A stretch of 44,856 nucleotides of DNA from Pseudomonadota bacterium. Lineage in GTDB: Bacteria > Pseudomonadota > Gammaproteobacteria > Pseudomonadales > Azotimanducaceae. The notes below the pieces were generated by a model, which had not been told where the DNA came from, ran no database searches, and worked only from the letters and a program-made list of their open reading frames with translations. Positions within the stretch are counted from its first letter, which is position 1. Every line of letters starts with the position of its first letter. Position numbers and translations under genes: made by a program. The stretch lies in contig JACZXW010000009.1 in the NCBI GenBank assembly GCA_022571415.1, positions 1 to 44,856 on the forward strand, given 5' to 3'. Below are positions 17,684-26,119 of the stretch, in pieces.

Positions 17684-18112
17684 CTAAAAAGGCTTTATTA
17701 CGACCATAATCAGTATGGGAATGACGATAATCAGGGCGGATTCATTAAAGAAGCGAAAATACAGGGAAGAGTGAATAATCTGGCCGGTTTGCATCTGCCG
17801 GATGTAATAGAAACTCTGTCCCTGGTAGGCGATTAAAATGACGACCAGGGCCAGCTTTACCAGCATCCAGTTTCCAGAGATGTTGTAGCCCAGCCATAAC
17901 CACAGCCCTGGGATAATCGCCAGCAGCGCCATAAAAGAAGAAAACCTGAAAAGCTTTTCTGCCATGATGACCAGGCGTCTGGTGTCTTCACCAGCAGCGC
18001 TGCCTTCAACATAGTGCACGATGATCCTGGGCAGATAAAAAATACCTGCCATCCATGACATGACAAACAGGATATGGACCGTTTTTATCCAGAGCATTGG
18101 GGAAATTTCCAT
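17684..18112 (-). CDS. hemJ: HemJ-like protoporphyrinogen oxidase (CopD family membrane protein)
   Basis: A 142-residue, four-helix membrane protein. The first helix carries the conserved His near residue 13 (WIKTVHILFVMSWMAGIFYLPR), and helices follow around residues 55-75, 82-100 and 120-140. The size and this first-helix motif fit HemJ, which oxidises protoporphyrinogen IX in haem synthesis in many proteobacteria. A generic CopD-like protein is the alternative. It lies upstream of, and in the same direction as, the EF-hand gene, with an 88-base gap. Confidence 0.75.
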   Translation of the reverse strand: MEISPMLWIKTVHILFVMSWMAGIFYLPRIIVHYVEGSAAGEDTRRLVIMAEKLFRFSSFMALLAIIPGLWLWLGYNISGNWMLVKLALVVILIAYQGQSFYYIRQMQTGQIIHSSLYFRFFNESALIIVIPILIMVVIKPF

Positions 18113-18146
18113 TTGCGGTTAAGTTCCAGCAGTCGACACATACGTT

Positions 18147-18920
18147 ATGCTGGTGTCCCAATCATCATATTCGAACAGGATGCTGGAGACTAACACACTA
18201 GTGTTTTTTGCCCTGGTGGCTGCCGGGGCAGTGGTGCAAACCGTTACCGGTTTTGCGCTGGGCTTAATCATCATAGCGGGTGTGACAGTTTTGAATATCG
18301 CGGAAATCAGCTTTTCTGCCGCGGTAATCAGCCTTATCACATTCGTCAATACGATTGTTGCACTCAGGAACAACCGACGCCATATTGACTTCAACTATGT
18401 GAAACGGATCTCACTTGGATTAGTCCCCGTTCTGGTTGTGGGTGTCATCCTGCTGGATTATCTCAGTGCAAAATACTACAACTTTCTCCAGATCCTGTTG
18501 GGTATCGTGATCATCGGTGCTGGCATCATGCTGATGATTACCCCGGCGGCGTATAAAGAAAAATCTTCAAACACCGCTACCACCTTGTGTGGGATATTGG
18601 GCGGATTGGTAGCAGGTCTTTACAGTGCTGGTGGAGCGCCACTTGCCTATCACATGTACCGCCAGCCGGTTGAGCTAAACGTCATCAGGGCAACCCTGCT
18701 TGCCATATTTGCGATATCTACGTTCTGGAGAACGCTTGTGGTTGCCGTAGCAGGCCATGTCGATAGCCGCGTTCTGGTCACGGCGGCCGCATCGATACCT
18801 GTTGTCGTCATCGTGACTGTGGTGACAGGCCGGTTTGTGCATCACATCCCTGATCGAATAGTTCGCAGGCTGGTATTTATATTGTTAATCGCCGTTGGTG
18901 CTTTTCTGATTGTGAGATAG
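18147..18920 (+). CDS. TauE/SafE-family sulfite/sulfonate exporter
   Basis: An inner-membrane protein of 246-257 residues with about eight hydrophobic segments. The repeated family motif is visible at the start of each half: AAGAVVQTVTGFALGLI near residues 25-40 and CGILGGLVAGLYSAGGAPLAYHMY near 150-172. Such proteins export small organosulfur or organic anions; the substrate is unknown. Two starts are possible, ATG 18147 and ATG 18180 (MLETNTLVFF). The second gives a tighter N-terminus, but neither has a well-spaced ribosome-binding site. It is divergent from the hemJ-like gene. Confidence 0.85.
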   Translation: MLVSQSSYSNRMLETNTLVFFALVAAGAVVQTVTGFALGLIIIAGVTVLNIAEISFSAAVISLITFVNTIVALRNNRRHIDFNYVKRISLGLVPVLVVGVILLDYLSAKYYNFLQILLGIVIIGAGIMLMITPAAYKEKSSNTATTLCGILGGLVAGLYSAGGAPLAYHMYRQPVELNVIRATLLAIFAISTFWRTLVVAVAGHVDSRVLVTAAASIPVVVIVTVVTGRFVHHIPDRIVRRLVFILLIAVGAFLIVR

Positions 18921-19146
18921 CGGCCTTGTGACTTCCGGTTCAGAATCCAAACGGCTGGAAAATCATCTCTGTCAAAATTGGATCTTTATATTTGCCGAAC
19001 AGGTCTGATGCGACAGCGCTATGGATTTCGAATGGCATCATGGTGCAACACCAGGTGACGGCGGGACATCTAACGGAACCCGATAGTAGCGCCACTAACG
19101 ACCATAACAAGTAGAATATCCCTGCACAGGAATTACAGACAACAAG

Positions 19147-20298
19147 ATGGGCAGTTTCGAAGATATCAGACCATATAATGATCTGGAGGTGGCAGGCGTC
19201 GTCAGCCGGTTGCTTCGGGACAAGGAGTTTCTCCGGTTTATCAGTAAGTGGCAGGCGCCACGCCTTCATCGCTTCGCGCCGAGGCTGGTTGAAATGCAAG
19301 TGGCACACCGGTTGGGCAGGCAGTTATCTGGGATTACCTCCATCAGGAGTTTCCAGGAAATCGTTGCACGAGCTGCCAAAAGGCTGGTTGAAGAATCGAT
19401 CATCGAGTTTCGATATGAAGGTATTGACAGGTTAAGCCAGGACGAAGCGTACCTCTTCATTAGCAACCATCGTGATATAGCCGGGGATTCCATGCTGCTG
19501 AACTACGCTTTGTACCTGTCTGGATTTGACACGGTCAGGATTGCGGTGGGTGATAATCTAATACAGCGGCAATTCGCAACTGACCTGATGAAACTGAATA
19601 AAAGTTTTTTTATTAGACGATCGATAGAAGGAGCGAGGAATCTGTATAAAGCGCTGATGCAGTCATCAGAGTACATTCGAACTTCACTGCGCGAGGGTAG
19701 TTCTGTTTGGATTGCCCAGAGTGAAGGCAGAGCCAAGAATGGAGTGGACCAGACGGATCCGGCTGTGATCAAGATGCTTAACCTGTGTGAACGGAAAAGT
19801 GATTTCGCGGAGTCAATTGCAGCAATGAAGATCGTCCCGATGTCGCTTTCCTATGAATTTGATCCTTGTGATGAGATGAAAGCCAGAGAGCTGACATCCA
19901 TGGCGCTGACCGGCGTATATGAAAAAACGGATGGGGAGGATTTATTGAGCCTGGTTAAGGGATTGGCTGGGTTTAAGGGTAATGTCGTACTTAAACTGGG
20001 TGAGGTGCTCGATGGGTCTTTTGCCACCGCAGAAGAAGTTGCCCAGGAAGTCGATCGTCAGGTAATGGATAATTTCGAGCTATTCCCGATTAACTACTGG
20101 GCCTTGTCCCAGATACAAGATAGTGATTACGAAAAAATCTGGAATCAGGTTCGAGACAAAGCTGCTATTGGCGACCCAAAAGATTATGAGGTCAGATTAG
20201 AGAACTGTGAAGCTGGCCATCGACAACAATGGTTAAAGATGTATGCTAATCCGGTGGTCAACAAATTCCATATGGCTGCTTTAAGCAGGTGTCAATAG
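19147..20298 (+). CDS. PlsC-like glycerolipid acyltransferase
   Basis: A 383-residue soluble or membrane-associated acyltransferase. The active-site block is LFISNHRDIAGDSMLLN near residue 100, where His and the downstream Asp are separated by five residues rather than the usual four of HX4D. The second block is NKSFFIRRSIEGARNLYKA, and the third is SSVWIAQSEGRAKNG, matching the substrate-binding EGTRS-type site. The N-terminal 90 residues and C-terminal 150 residues are extra to the minimal PlsC domain. It probably transfers an acyl group to a glycerol-phosphate or lysolipid. The gene ends just before the structured repeats at 20344-20689. Confidence 0.8.
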   Translation: MGSFEDIRPYNDLEVAGVVSRLLRDKEFLRFISKWQAPRLHRFAPRLVEMQVAHRLGRQLSGITSIRSFQEIVARAAKRLVEESIIEFRYEGIDRLSQDEAYLFISNHRDIAGDSMLLNYALYLSGFDTVRIAVGDNLIQRQFATDLMKLNKSFFIRRSIEGARNLYKALMQSSEYIRTSLREGSSVWIAQSEGRAKNGVDQTDPAVIKMLNLCERKSDFAESIAAMKIVPMSLSYEFDPCDEMKARELTSMALTGVYEKTDGEDLLSLVKGLAGFKGNVVLKLGEVLDGSFATAEEVAQEVDRQVMDNFELFPINYWALSQIQDSDYEKIWNQVRDKAAIGDPKDYEVRLENCEAGHRQQWLKMYANPVVNKFHMAALSRCQ

Positions 20299-20343
20299 TG
20301 TCTGGTCCAAATGGCAGTGGATTGTCGCGAATACACGGTGATC

Positions 20344-20490
20344 GCAGAAGGCTTAGCCAGGCCTCCCTCCTTCGCTGGCTTGCGGCCCTCCGGGCTCCCC
20401 TCACTTCCTCAGGAGCCTCTTCGAGTCTCCTTCCTACGTTCAGCGCTGCGCTTTTACGGCTACGGAGAGAGGCCTGGCTAAGCCTTCTGC
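20344..20490 (+). repeat. Structured repeat copy 1 (long hairpin with conserved core)
   Basis: A 147-base element bounded by perfect 21-base inverted arms (20344-20364 and 20470-20490; arm contains AAGGCTTAGCCAGGCCT). Between them lies a GC-rich core starting CCCTCC and containing CGCTGGCTTGCGGCCCTC, GGGCTCCCCTCACTTCCTC and, near its end, GCTTTTACGGCTACGG. The core is shared with the second copy in opposite orientation, but the arms are not. A short T run (20494-20498) follows the right arm, so the plus-strand transcript of the acyltransferase could end here. Confidence 0.9.
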
Positions 20491-20543
20491 TAGGTTTTTG
20501 CACATCATCATTACACCCTGTATGTGATTAAGGTCAGAGCTTA

Positions 20544-20689
20544 AGAAAATATCAGCAGGGTTTCCTTCCCGTAGCCGTAAAAGCGTAGCACCGAGTAACG
20601 AGTGAGACCCGTAGGGGCTCGCGAGGAAGTGAGGGGAGCCCGGAGGGCTGCAAGCCAGCGGAGGGGAGGGAGCCCTGCTGATATTTTCT
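20544..20689 (-). repeat. Structured repeat copy 2, inverted relative to copy 1
   Basis: A 146-base element bounded by perfect 17-base inverted arms (20544-20560 and 20673-20689; arm AGAAAATATCAGCAGGG). Read on the minus strand, its core runs CCCTCC, CGCTGGCTTGCAGCCCTC, GGGCTCCCCTCACTTCCTC and GCTTTTACGGCTACGG, closely matching copy 1. The arms differ in sequence from copy 1 at many positions yet remain self-complementary. It lies 53 bases from copy 1, between the convergent acyltransferase and srkA genes. No reading frame is apparent in 20299-20746 beyond these elements. Confidence 0.9.
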
Positions 20690-20746
20690 GGAGTAACGGA
20701 TGGACCGCTGTAACGTAACCACGGTTGATCGCGTTTCCCAGTTAGT

Positions 20747-21733
20747 TCAGTTATAAACCTGAAGAGTGGGCTCGCTCAGTTTGGACCACTGTTCCCGAAG
20801 TTCGAGAATGTGATTCGACCAGTAACGTTCCGTGTTGAAGAAAGGGAACGCTCTCGGAAAAGCCGGATCATCCCATCTTTTCGCGATCCACCCGGCGTGG
20901 TACATCATGCGCAGGGTACGCAGCGGTTCTATCAGTCGCAGTTCAGAGTAGTCGAATTCTGAAAAATCCTTGTAACCCTCGAGTATCGTCGACATCTGAA
21001 TCGACTGTTCGGCCGGGTCCCCGGAAAGCATCATCCACAAATCCTGGATTGCAGGGCCGGAACGGGCATCATCAAAGTCTACAAAGTGCGGTGTATCCAT
21101 GCGCCACAAGACGTTACCCATGTGGCAGTCGCCGTGCAAACGAATGGATCGATAAGTAAAAGCGGAGAATGCCTGCTGCAAATCCTGCAACAGACCTTCC
21201 GATACAGACTCGTAGGCGGGCAGCAGGTCAGTAGGCAGAAAGTTGTTCTCCAGCAGAAACTTTCGTGTTTCGATACCGTACTCTTCAACGGAAATGTGCC
21301 GGCGGTGAATAAATTTCTTCCTCGCGCCTACGCTGTGTATCCGGCCGATAAATCTGCCGAGAATTTCCAGGCAGTTCAGATCATCCAGTTCAGGTGCCCT
21401 GCCACCACGCCTGGGGTAGAGTGAAAAACGAAATTTGTCGAAACTGCTTAATGTCTTGTCGCCTTCTATTGGCAGTGGTGCAACAACTGAAATTTCCTCC
21501 TCAGCCAGTTCGAGTGTGAAATCATGCTCTTCCTGGATCTCCTCATCGCTCCAGCGATCGGGTCGGTAAAATTTCCCGACCAGGGGTTCTGATTCTTCGA
21601 TCCCGATCTGATAGACACGATTTTCGTAACTGTTAAGTTCAAGGATACGGGCGTCGCATTGATAACCTACGCTTTCAACGGCATCCATCACGAGATCAGG
21701 CGTTAGACGGGTAAAAGGATGTTCGTTACTCAC
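20747..21733 (-). CDS. srkA: Stress response serine/threonine kinase SrkA (YihE family)
   Basis: A kinase of 328 residues, similar in size to E. coli YihE/SrkA. Typical segments are LNSYENRVYQIG and LVGKFYRP (ATP-binding Lys), RIHSVGARKKF, the catalytic loop IRLHGDCHMGNVLWR, and the metal-binding FVDFDDARSGPAIQDLWM. The GTG start overlaps the modC stop by 8 bases, so translation is coupled to the molybdate transporter. In E. coli SrkA protects against envelope and programmed-death stress. Its place at the end of a nudC-mod operon is unusual. Confidence 0.92.
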   Translation of the reverse strand: MSNEHPFTRLTPDLVMDAVESVGYQCDARILELNSYENRVYQIGIEESEPLVGKFYRPDRWSDEEIQEEHDFTLELAEEEISVVAPLPIEGDKTLSSFDKFRFSLYPRRGGRAPELDDLNCLEILGRFIGRIHSVGARKKFIHRRHISVEEYGIETRKFLLENNFLPTDLLPAYESVSEGLLQDLQQAFSAFTYRSIRLHGDCHMGNVLWRMDTPHFVDFDDARSGPAIQDLWMMLSGDPAEQSIQMSTILEGYKDFSEFDYSELRLIEPLRTLRMMYHAGWIAKRWDDPAFPRAFPFFNTERYWSNHILELREQWSKLSEPTLQVYN

Positions 21734-22817
21734 TGGTACTTTCCATTAACAGCGCTACACTCTTTATTTGTGCGTAGACTTTCTGCCCGGGTTGAATATT
21801 TAAGATGTTGAGAGATTTTCTGGTAATTCGGGCAAGTATAAACTGATTGTTGCGGCGCAACCTAACGAGAATGCTTGGTCCTGGGCTTTCTTCAAAGGAT
21901 ACGACTTCCACTTCAAGTATATTCAGGATGCTGGAATTGACTGGTTGACTGGTAGCGATGCTGACATCCCGTGCTGGTATTCTGAGTCTTACGGAGTCAT
22001 CGACCTGGTAATTCTCCGCATTAACAAAAATTTTTGCGCCTTCGAAGTCCAATTCGCTCAGGCGATAGGTGGGATCGTGCCTTGAAACCCTGCACTGAAT
22101 GACTGCAGCAGCGGAGTCTCCCTCGGTGGAATTTAGCTCAAGGGTTGAGCTGAGCTCAAGTAGGGAGCCTTTTGACTTTATTTTTCCATCTTCCAGGACG
22201 AAGAGATAATCGGCCAGGTAGGAGATCTCCTCGTATGAATGACTGACATATACCATCGGGATCTGCAGATTCCGGTGCAAGCGATCAAGGTAAGGCAGTA
22301 TCCGCGACCTGGATGCCGTATCGATAGAGCCTAGTGGTTCGTCCAGCAAAATACATCTAGCCCCATTAAGCAGCACCCTGGCGATTGCGACTCGTTGGGC
22401 TTCTCCCCCGGACAGCTGATTGACGTTCTTGTCCAGCAGCGGCATAAGATTCAGCCACTCATAAACCTGGTCGGCATCGAGGTCGTTTTGTGTATGCTGG
22501 CGATTCAATGCAAAAAGCAAATTCTCCTGGACGTTAAGATGTGGAAACAGCTGTTGTTGCTGGAACACAAACCCGATACCTCGTTTTTCAGGTGGAACAA
22601 ATGTGGTTTCATCTTGCCATACCGTATCATCGCTTGTGATCCTGATTCGATCCTGAACGGTTCCGCGTTCAAGGCCCGCCAGCAATCGAAGCAAGGTTGA
22701 CTTCCCCGAACCGGATGGTCCAAAAAGCGCGGTGATTCCATTTGGTTGCACGGTAATATTCATATCCAGGATAAATCCTGCGCTTCGAGTCAGGTGAATA
22801 TCAGCCCGGATCTCCAT
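21726..22817 (-). CDS. modC: Molybdate ABC transporter ATP-binding protein
   Basis: ATPase of the molybdate importer (363 residues). Walker A is FGPSGSGKSTLLRLLAG near residue 33, the Q-loop is VFQQQQLFPHL, the signature is LSGGEAQRVAIAR and Walker B is CILLDEPLGSID. The C-terminal 70 residues form a Mop/TOBE-type domain that binds oxyanions (LRIPARDVSIA, NILEVEVVSFE). It overlaps srkA by 8 bases and lies 14 bases after modB. Confidence 0.95.
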   Translation of the reverse strand: MEIRADIHLTRSAGFILDMNITVQPNGITALFGPSGSGKSTLLRLLAGLERGTVQDRIRITSDDTVWQDETTFVPPEKRGIGFVFQQQQLFPHLNVQENLLFALNRQHTQNDLDADQVYEWLNLMPLLDKNVNQLSGGEAQRVAIARVLLNGARCILLDEPLGSIDTASRSRILPYLDRLHRNLQIPMVYVSHSYEEISYLADYLFVLEDGKIKSKGSLLELSSTLELNSTEGDSAAAVIQCRVSRHDPTYRLSELDFEGAKIFVNAENYQVDDSVRLRIPARDVSIATSQPVNSSILNILEVEVVSFEESPGPSILVRLRRNNQFILARITRKSLNILNIQPGQKVYAQIKSVALLMESTSE

Positions 22818-22831
22818 TGGTTACCTCCATA

Positions 22832-23527
22832 TCAGCCGCCTAAGCTTAAGCGCCTTGGTTGACCTGGTCTGCCCCGGTTGAGGGTGTAGACCGCCAGTAA
22901 CAGGACAAAGGAAAATACCAGCAATCCGGCAGCCATCAGGTGCGCACGACCATATTGCAGGGTTTCCACATGGTCGAACAGGGCGATGGACAGGACGCGA
23001 GTCTCGCCGGGAATGTTTCCACCGATCATCAATACGATTCCAAACTCGCCCACGGTGTGCGCAAAAGCAAGTGTACCGGCAACGACAAAGCCTCGTCGGC
23101 ACAGCGGCACCACGATGTTGAAGAAGCGATCATAAGGTCCTGCCCCGAGAGTCGCTGCGGCATCCAGCAGGTCCTGTTTGACACTCTCAAAAGCCACCTG
23201 TAACGGCTGAACGTAAAATGGAAGAGAGTAGATCACAGAGCCTATAACCAGACCCTCAAACGTAAATGCCAGCGTATTCCCGGTTATCGAAGTCCAGGCT
23301 TTTCCGAATCCGCTGTTGGGTGAAAACAAAATGAGGAGATAAAAACCAAGGACGGTTGGCGGTAATACAATTGGCAGGGCAACGAGAGGTTCAATGAAAA
23401 AACCGGCAATATGTCTGGTCCGCGCTAACCACCAGGCGAGGGGGGTTCCCACCAGGAACAATATGAAAGTAGTTACGCCAGCAAGTTTCAGGGTAATGGT
23501 GAGGGAAACTAGGTCCGGGTCTATCAC
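22832..23527 (-). CDS. modB: Molybdate ABC transporter permease
   Basis: Inner-membrane channel of the molybdate importer (231 residues, as in E. coli). Five or more hydrophobic segments are present, and the cytoplasmic loop that couples to ModC is LLDAAATLGAGPYDRFFNIVVP. I place the start at GTG 23527, five bases after the modA stop and preceded by GAGGAAGA. A longer frame starts at 23566 inside modA but would add an unlikely N-terminus. Confidence 0.92.
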   Translation of the reverse strand: MIDPDLVSLTITLKLAGVTTFILFLVGTPLAWWLARTRHIAGFFIEPLVALPIVLPPTVLGFYLLILFSPNSGFGKAWTSITGNTLAFTFEGLVIGSVIYSLPFYVQPLQVAFESVKQDLLDAAATLGAGPYDRFFNIVVPLCRRGFVVAGTLAFAHTVGEFGIVLMIGGNIPGETRVLSIALFDHVETLQYGRAHLMAAGLLVFSFVLLLAVYTLNRGRPGQPRRLSLGG

Positions 23528-23531
23528 GTCG

Positions 23532-24284
23532 TTATCTATCCTCTTCCCCGGGTAGCTGGTAACCATCGTTGATAAGAATGTGGATCGCGGTTTCGGATGT
23601 TAGAAAACCTGTGAATTCGATACTCCCTGGAGAATGCGTAATGACCACCATCTGTTGTTCTATGGGTTCATAGTAATTGTGCGTCACTGTCCAGAAAAAC
23701 TTGGCTTTAATTTTACTGTGGATAGCCTGTGACAAAGCAATCAGACCTGCCTTCGCGTTGCCGGTCTGCACAAACTGAAATGTTTGCGCCACATTGTTTC
23801 CCCTGACCAGCTGCAGCTGAGAGAGGCCCATGCGCTGCAGCAGTGTTTTTGCGGCGATCCCGTAGGGTGCAATATCGGGATTGGCAATCGCCAGTCTTCC
23901 CTTGAATGCCAATAGAAAATCCTTATCGACTCGCGAAGTGGAATCCGGCGCCCAAAGGGCTAGCTGACCAATAGCGTAGGTCCTTCTGCTGCCAGGCTCT
24001 ATGAGTCCGTGCGCATCGAGTAGGGATGGTCTCAAAACATCGGCTGCCATGAATATGTCGAACGGCGCGCCATTTTCAATCTGCGCGTACAGTATGCCCG
24101 TAGAACCTGAGATCACATCGAACTCGTGGCGTGATTCTTTGGACAGCACCTGTATTAACCTGGTGAGCGTGGGATAAAAATTTGAAGCCACGGCGATGCG
24201 AATCGTATCTGCTGAAACGGTGGTGGATTGAAAATTCAGCAAAACCATTAGGATGAGGAATGGACTTGAAGGCAGCACTGTCAT
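23532..24284 (-). CDS. modA: Molybdate-binding periplasmic protein
   Basis: Substrate-binding protein of the molybdate importer (250 residues). A signal peptide covers about residues 1-25 (PSSPFLILMVLLNFQSTTVSA). The oxyanion-binding segments are IAVASNFYPTL, SGSTGILYAQIENGAPFDIFMAAD and LAIANPDIAPYG. The frame extends upstream, but ATG 24284 overlaps the nudC stop as TAATG, gives a proper signal peptide, and matches the family length. This one-base overlap indicates coupled translation with nudC. Confidence 0.94.
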   Translation of the reverse strand: MTVLPSSPFLILMVLLNFQSTTVSADTIRIAVASNFYPTLTRLIQVLSKESRHEFDVISGSTGILYAQIENGAPFDIFMAADVLRPSLLDAHGLIEPGSRRTYAIGQLALWAPDSTSRVDKDFLLAFKGRLAIANPDIAPYGIAAKTLLQRMGLSQLQLVRGNNVAQTFQFVQTGNAKAGLIALSQAIHSKIKAKFFWTVTHNYYEPIEQQMVVITHSPGSIEFTGFLTSETAIHILINDGYQLPGEEDR

Positions 24285-25147
24285 TACTTCCTGGTCTGAA
24301 TCTGGTTCAGTTCCGCTCTTTTGATGAAATCGTTGATCAGCCATCCGGAAATCGAAACCATCGCAGGCCTGTTGGGAAGGTCTGTGTAGTGAAACCACTG
24401 GGCGTCTGCGATTTCCTCCTTCTGAAGGGTTAACTCTCCGCTGTCATACTCCGCATGAAAACCAAACATCAGCGAATTCGGGAAAGGCCAGGATTGACTG
24501 CCGAAATACTTTAACTTGTGCACCTTGATGCCGACCTCCTCAAACACTTCGCGGTGGACAGTTTCCTCGATCGACTCGCCCGGCTCAACGAAGCCTGCGA
24601 TGGTGCTGTAAAAATTTCCGCTCGCATGGGCGTTACGGGCAAGGAGTATTTCCTCCCCCTTGTTAACACAAACGATAATTGAAGGAGACAGCCTGGGATA
24701 AAACATTAGGTTGCAGGATTCGCACTTTCTCGAGCGATCAGCCTCAAAGCTGCTTGTCTCCTGCCCGCACTGACCGCAGTAGTGATGGTTCCGGTGCCAT
24801 TCGACGATCTGCCTGGCTCGACCAACGAGATAAAAGACTTGTTGGTCGACCTGATTCAGGAATGACCATAGCGTTGAAAATTCGTAACCATCTGGATTGT
24901 CTGCGTCTTGATCAACTTCGTTGGCGAAAAGTGGGACATTGCTAATACTGCCCAGATAGTGGCTCGCGACCTGATCCAAGCCTAACCAGCGCCATTCATC
25001 CTGGTTCAAGGGTCGCCACGGATGCGCGCCATCGATAGTCAGGACTTCATCATCAGAAATGACAATGTGAAAACTCTCATCGAATGATTCTGGAGGTTTG
25101 ATACCTGCAGTAAAATCCCGGCCAAGATCAACCAGTTGCCAATCCAT
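24284..25147 (-). CDS. nudC: NAD(+) diphosphatase NudC (NAD-RNA decapping type)
   Basis: A 287-residue Nudix hydrolase. The zinc ribbon is CGQCGQETSS...RKCESC near residues 112-135. The Nudix box is complete (GFVEPGESIEETVHREVFEEVGI region). The NudC marker that follows reads SQSWPFPNS, where most members have SQPWPFPxS. Family members cleave NAD(H) and remove NAD caps from RNA. It is the first gene of the operon continuing into modABC and srkA. A perfect palindrome ends 7 bases upstream of its ATG (25154-25172). Confidence 0.93.
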   Translation of the reverse strand: MDWQLVDLGRDFTAGIKPPESFDESFHIVISDDEVLTIDGAHPWRPLNQDEWRWLGLDQVASHYLGSISNVPLFANEVDQDADNPDGYEFSTLWSFLNQVDQQVFYLVGRARQIVEWHRNHHYCGQCGQETSSFEADRSRKCESCNLMFYPRLSPSIIVCVNKGEEILLARNAHASGNFYSTIAGFVEPGESIEETVHREVFEEVGIKVHKLKYFGSQSWPFPNSLMFGFHAEYDSGELTLQKEEIADAQWFHYTDLPNRPAMVSISGWLINDFIKRAELNQIQTRK

Positions 25148-25153
25148 AATTAA

Positions 25154-25172
25154 CCCACATGACTCATGTGGG
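25154..25172 (-). promoter_or_regulatory. 19-base palindrome just upstream of nudC
   Basis: CCCACATGA, one central base, then TCATGTGGG: two perfect 9-base arms. It ends 6 bases before the nudC start codon, so it covers the place of the ribosome-binding site. It could be a dimeric repressor operator or an RNA hairpin that hides the start of the first gene of the nudC-modABC-srkA operon. No T run follows in the coding direction, so it is not an intrinsic terminator. Confidence 0.55.
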
Positions 25173-25273
25173 CGACTTTACCACAGGCACAGCGAGCTGG
25201 TTAGCTACGCGGGTACTAAGGTGTTCGAAGATTAAATCTGGACAAAAATCTGCCCGCCCTCGAAGTCAGACCG

Positions 25274-25969
25274 TTACAGTGGCGTTCGTGCGATACAAAT
25301 AATGTCCGTTGAAGCCGCGCCATTGTCCATGATGAGCCTGGCGAATTCAGTCACAGTCGCGCCAGTGGTAACGACGTCATCAACTATGGCGATGCGCTCA
25401 CCCTGGTAAGGATTCTTGATGGCGAAAGCGCCTTGAATGTTTTTAGCCCGATCTTTTGGGTGCAGGGATTTCTGCGGAGTGGTTTTGACTATTCGCTTGC
25501 AATTTCTAGCATCCACCGGAATTGACCACTTGTCTGAAAGAACGTTTGCGATCTCGAGAGACTGGTTGAAACCTCTTCTTTTTTGAGCGGATTTGTGTAG
25601 GGGAACAGGTACCAGCAGGTCTGGCGGGGTAAAATTTTCCGGGAAGGTTTTAAGCAGCAGCGTTGCCAGCAGGTTGCCGATATACAGCTTCCGATGCTCC
25701 TTGAAGTCCAGGATCAGTCTGTCGATTGGATAGGTGTAAACGAAACTGCTATGGCAACGGGTGAAAGGTGGTTTGTCGAAGAAACACCTGCCACAGACAG
25801 AATTGCCGTCTGGCAGAGGAATGCTACATGACAGGCAAGCATTTTTAAGCCATGGTAGTTCCAATTCGCAATCGATGCAGAGATCCATCCTACGGTAGGT
25901 TGATGCGTCGCAGACGATGCAGGTGCCGGGCAGTATCGCGAATAGAAAATTGTTCAACCAGGGGATCAT
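25274..25969 (-). CDS. comF: ComF/GntX-family phosphoribosyltransferase-like protein
   Basis: A protein of 231 residues. An N-terminal zinc-ribbon-like region has paired Cys (CIVCDAS, LCIDCELE, CLSCSIP, CGRC). The C-terminal part is a phosphoribosyltransferase domain with the PRPP loop IAIVDDVVTTGATV. ComF-family proteins take part in DNA uptake in competent bacteria, and GntX in gluconate use; the true role here is open. It stands alone, with a 126-base gap to nudC that contains the palindrome at 25154-25172. Confidence 0.85.
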   Translation of the reverse strand: MIPWLNNFLFAILPGTCIVCDASTYRRMDLCIDCELELPWLKNACLSCSIPLPDGNSVCGRCFFDKPPFTRCHSSFVYTYPIDRLILDFKEHRKLYIGNLLATLLLKTFPENFTPPDLLVPVPLHKSAQKRRGFNQSLEIANVLSDKWSIPVDARNCKRIVKTTPQKSLHPKDRAKNIQGAFAIKNPYQGERIAIVDDVVTTGATVTEFARLIMDNGAASTDIICIARTPL

Positions 25970-26119
25970 GGTGGAATCGGCATGTTACTGGATGTGTAAT
26001 TCTCGTTTTGGAAATCGCCGTATGTAAGCGGCAATCGCTTCTATTGGTGTAGGCGAAGCAGGATGGGATTCAAGGCAATCGACGATTCTGATGTCTCTAT
26101 ACCGTCGGACAGTTTTCGA

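Noticed and set aside
18940-19308. A 122-codon minus-strand frame next to the acyltransferase gene
   Set aside because: It overlaps the start of the clear acyltransferase gene on the other strand, has no family features and no ribosome-binding site.
20344-20689. Structured repeats as integron attC sites or a CRISPR array
   Set aside because: No GTTRRRY/RYYYAAC core sites are seen, there are only two copies, and they are in opposite orientation without spacers of regular size.
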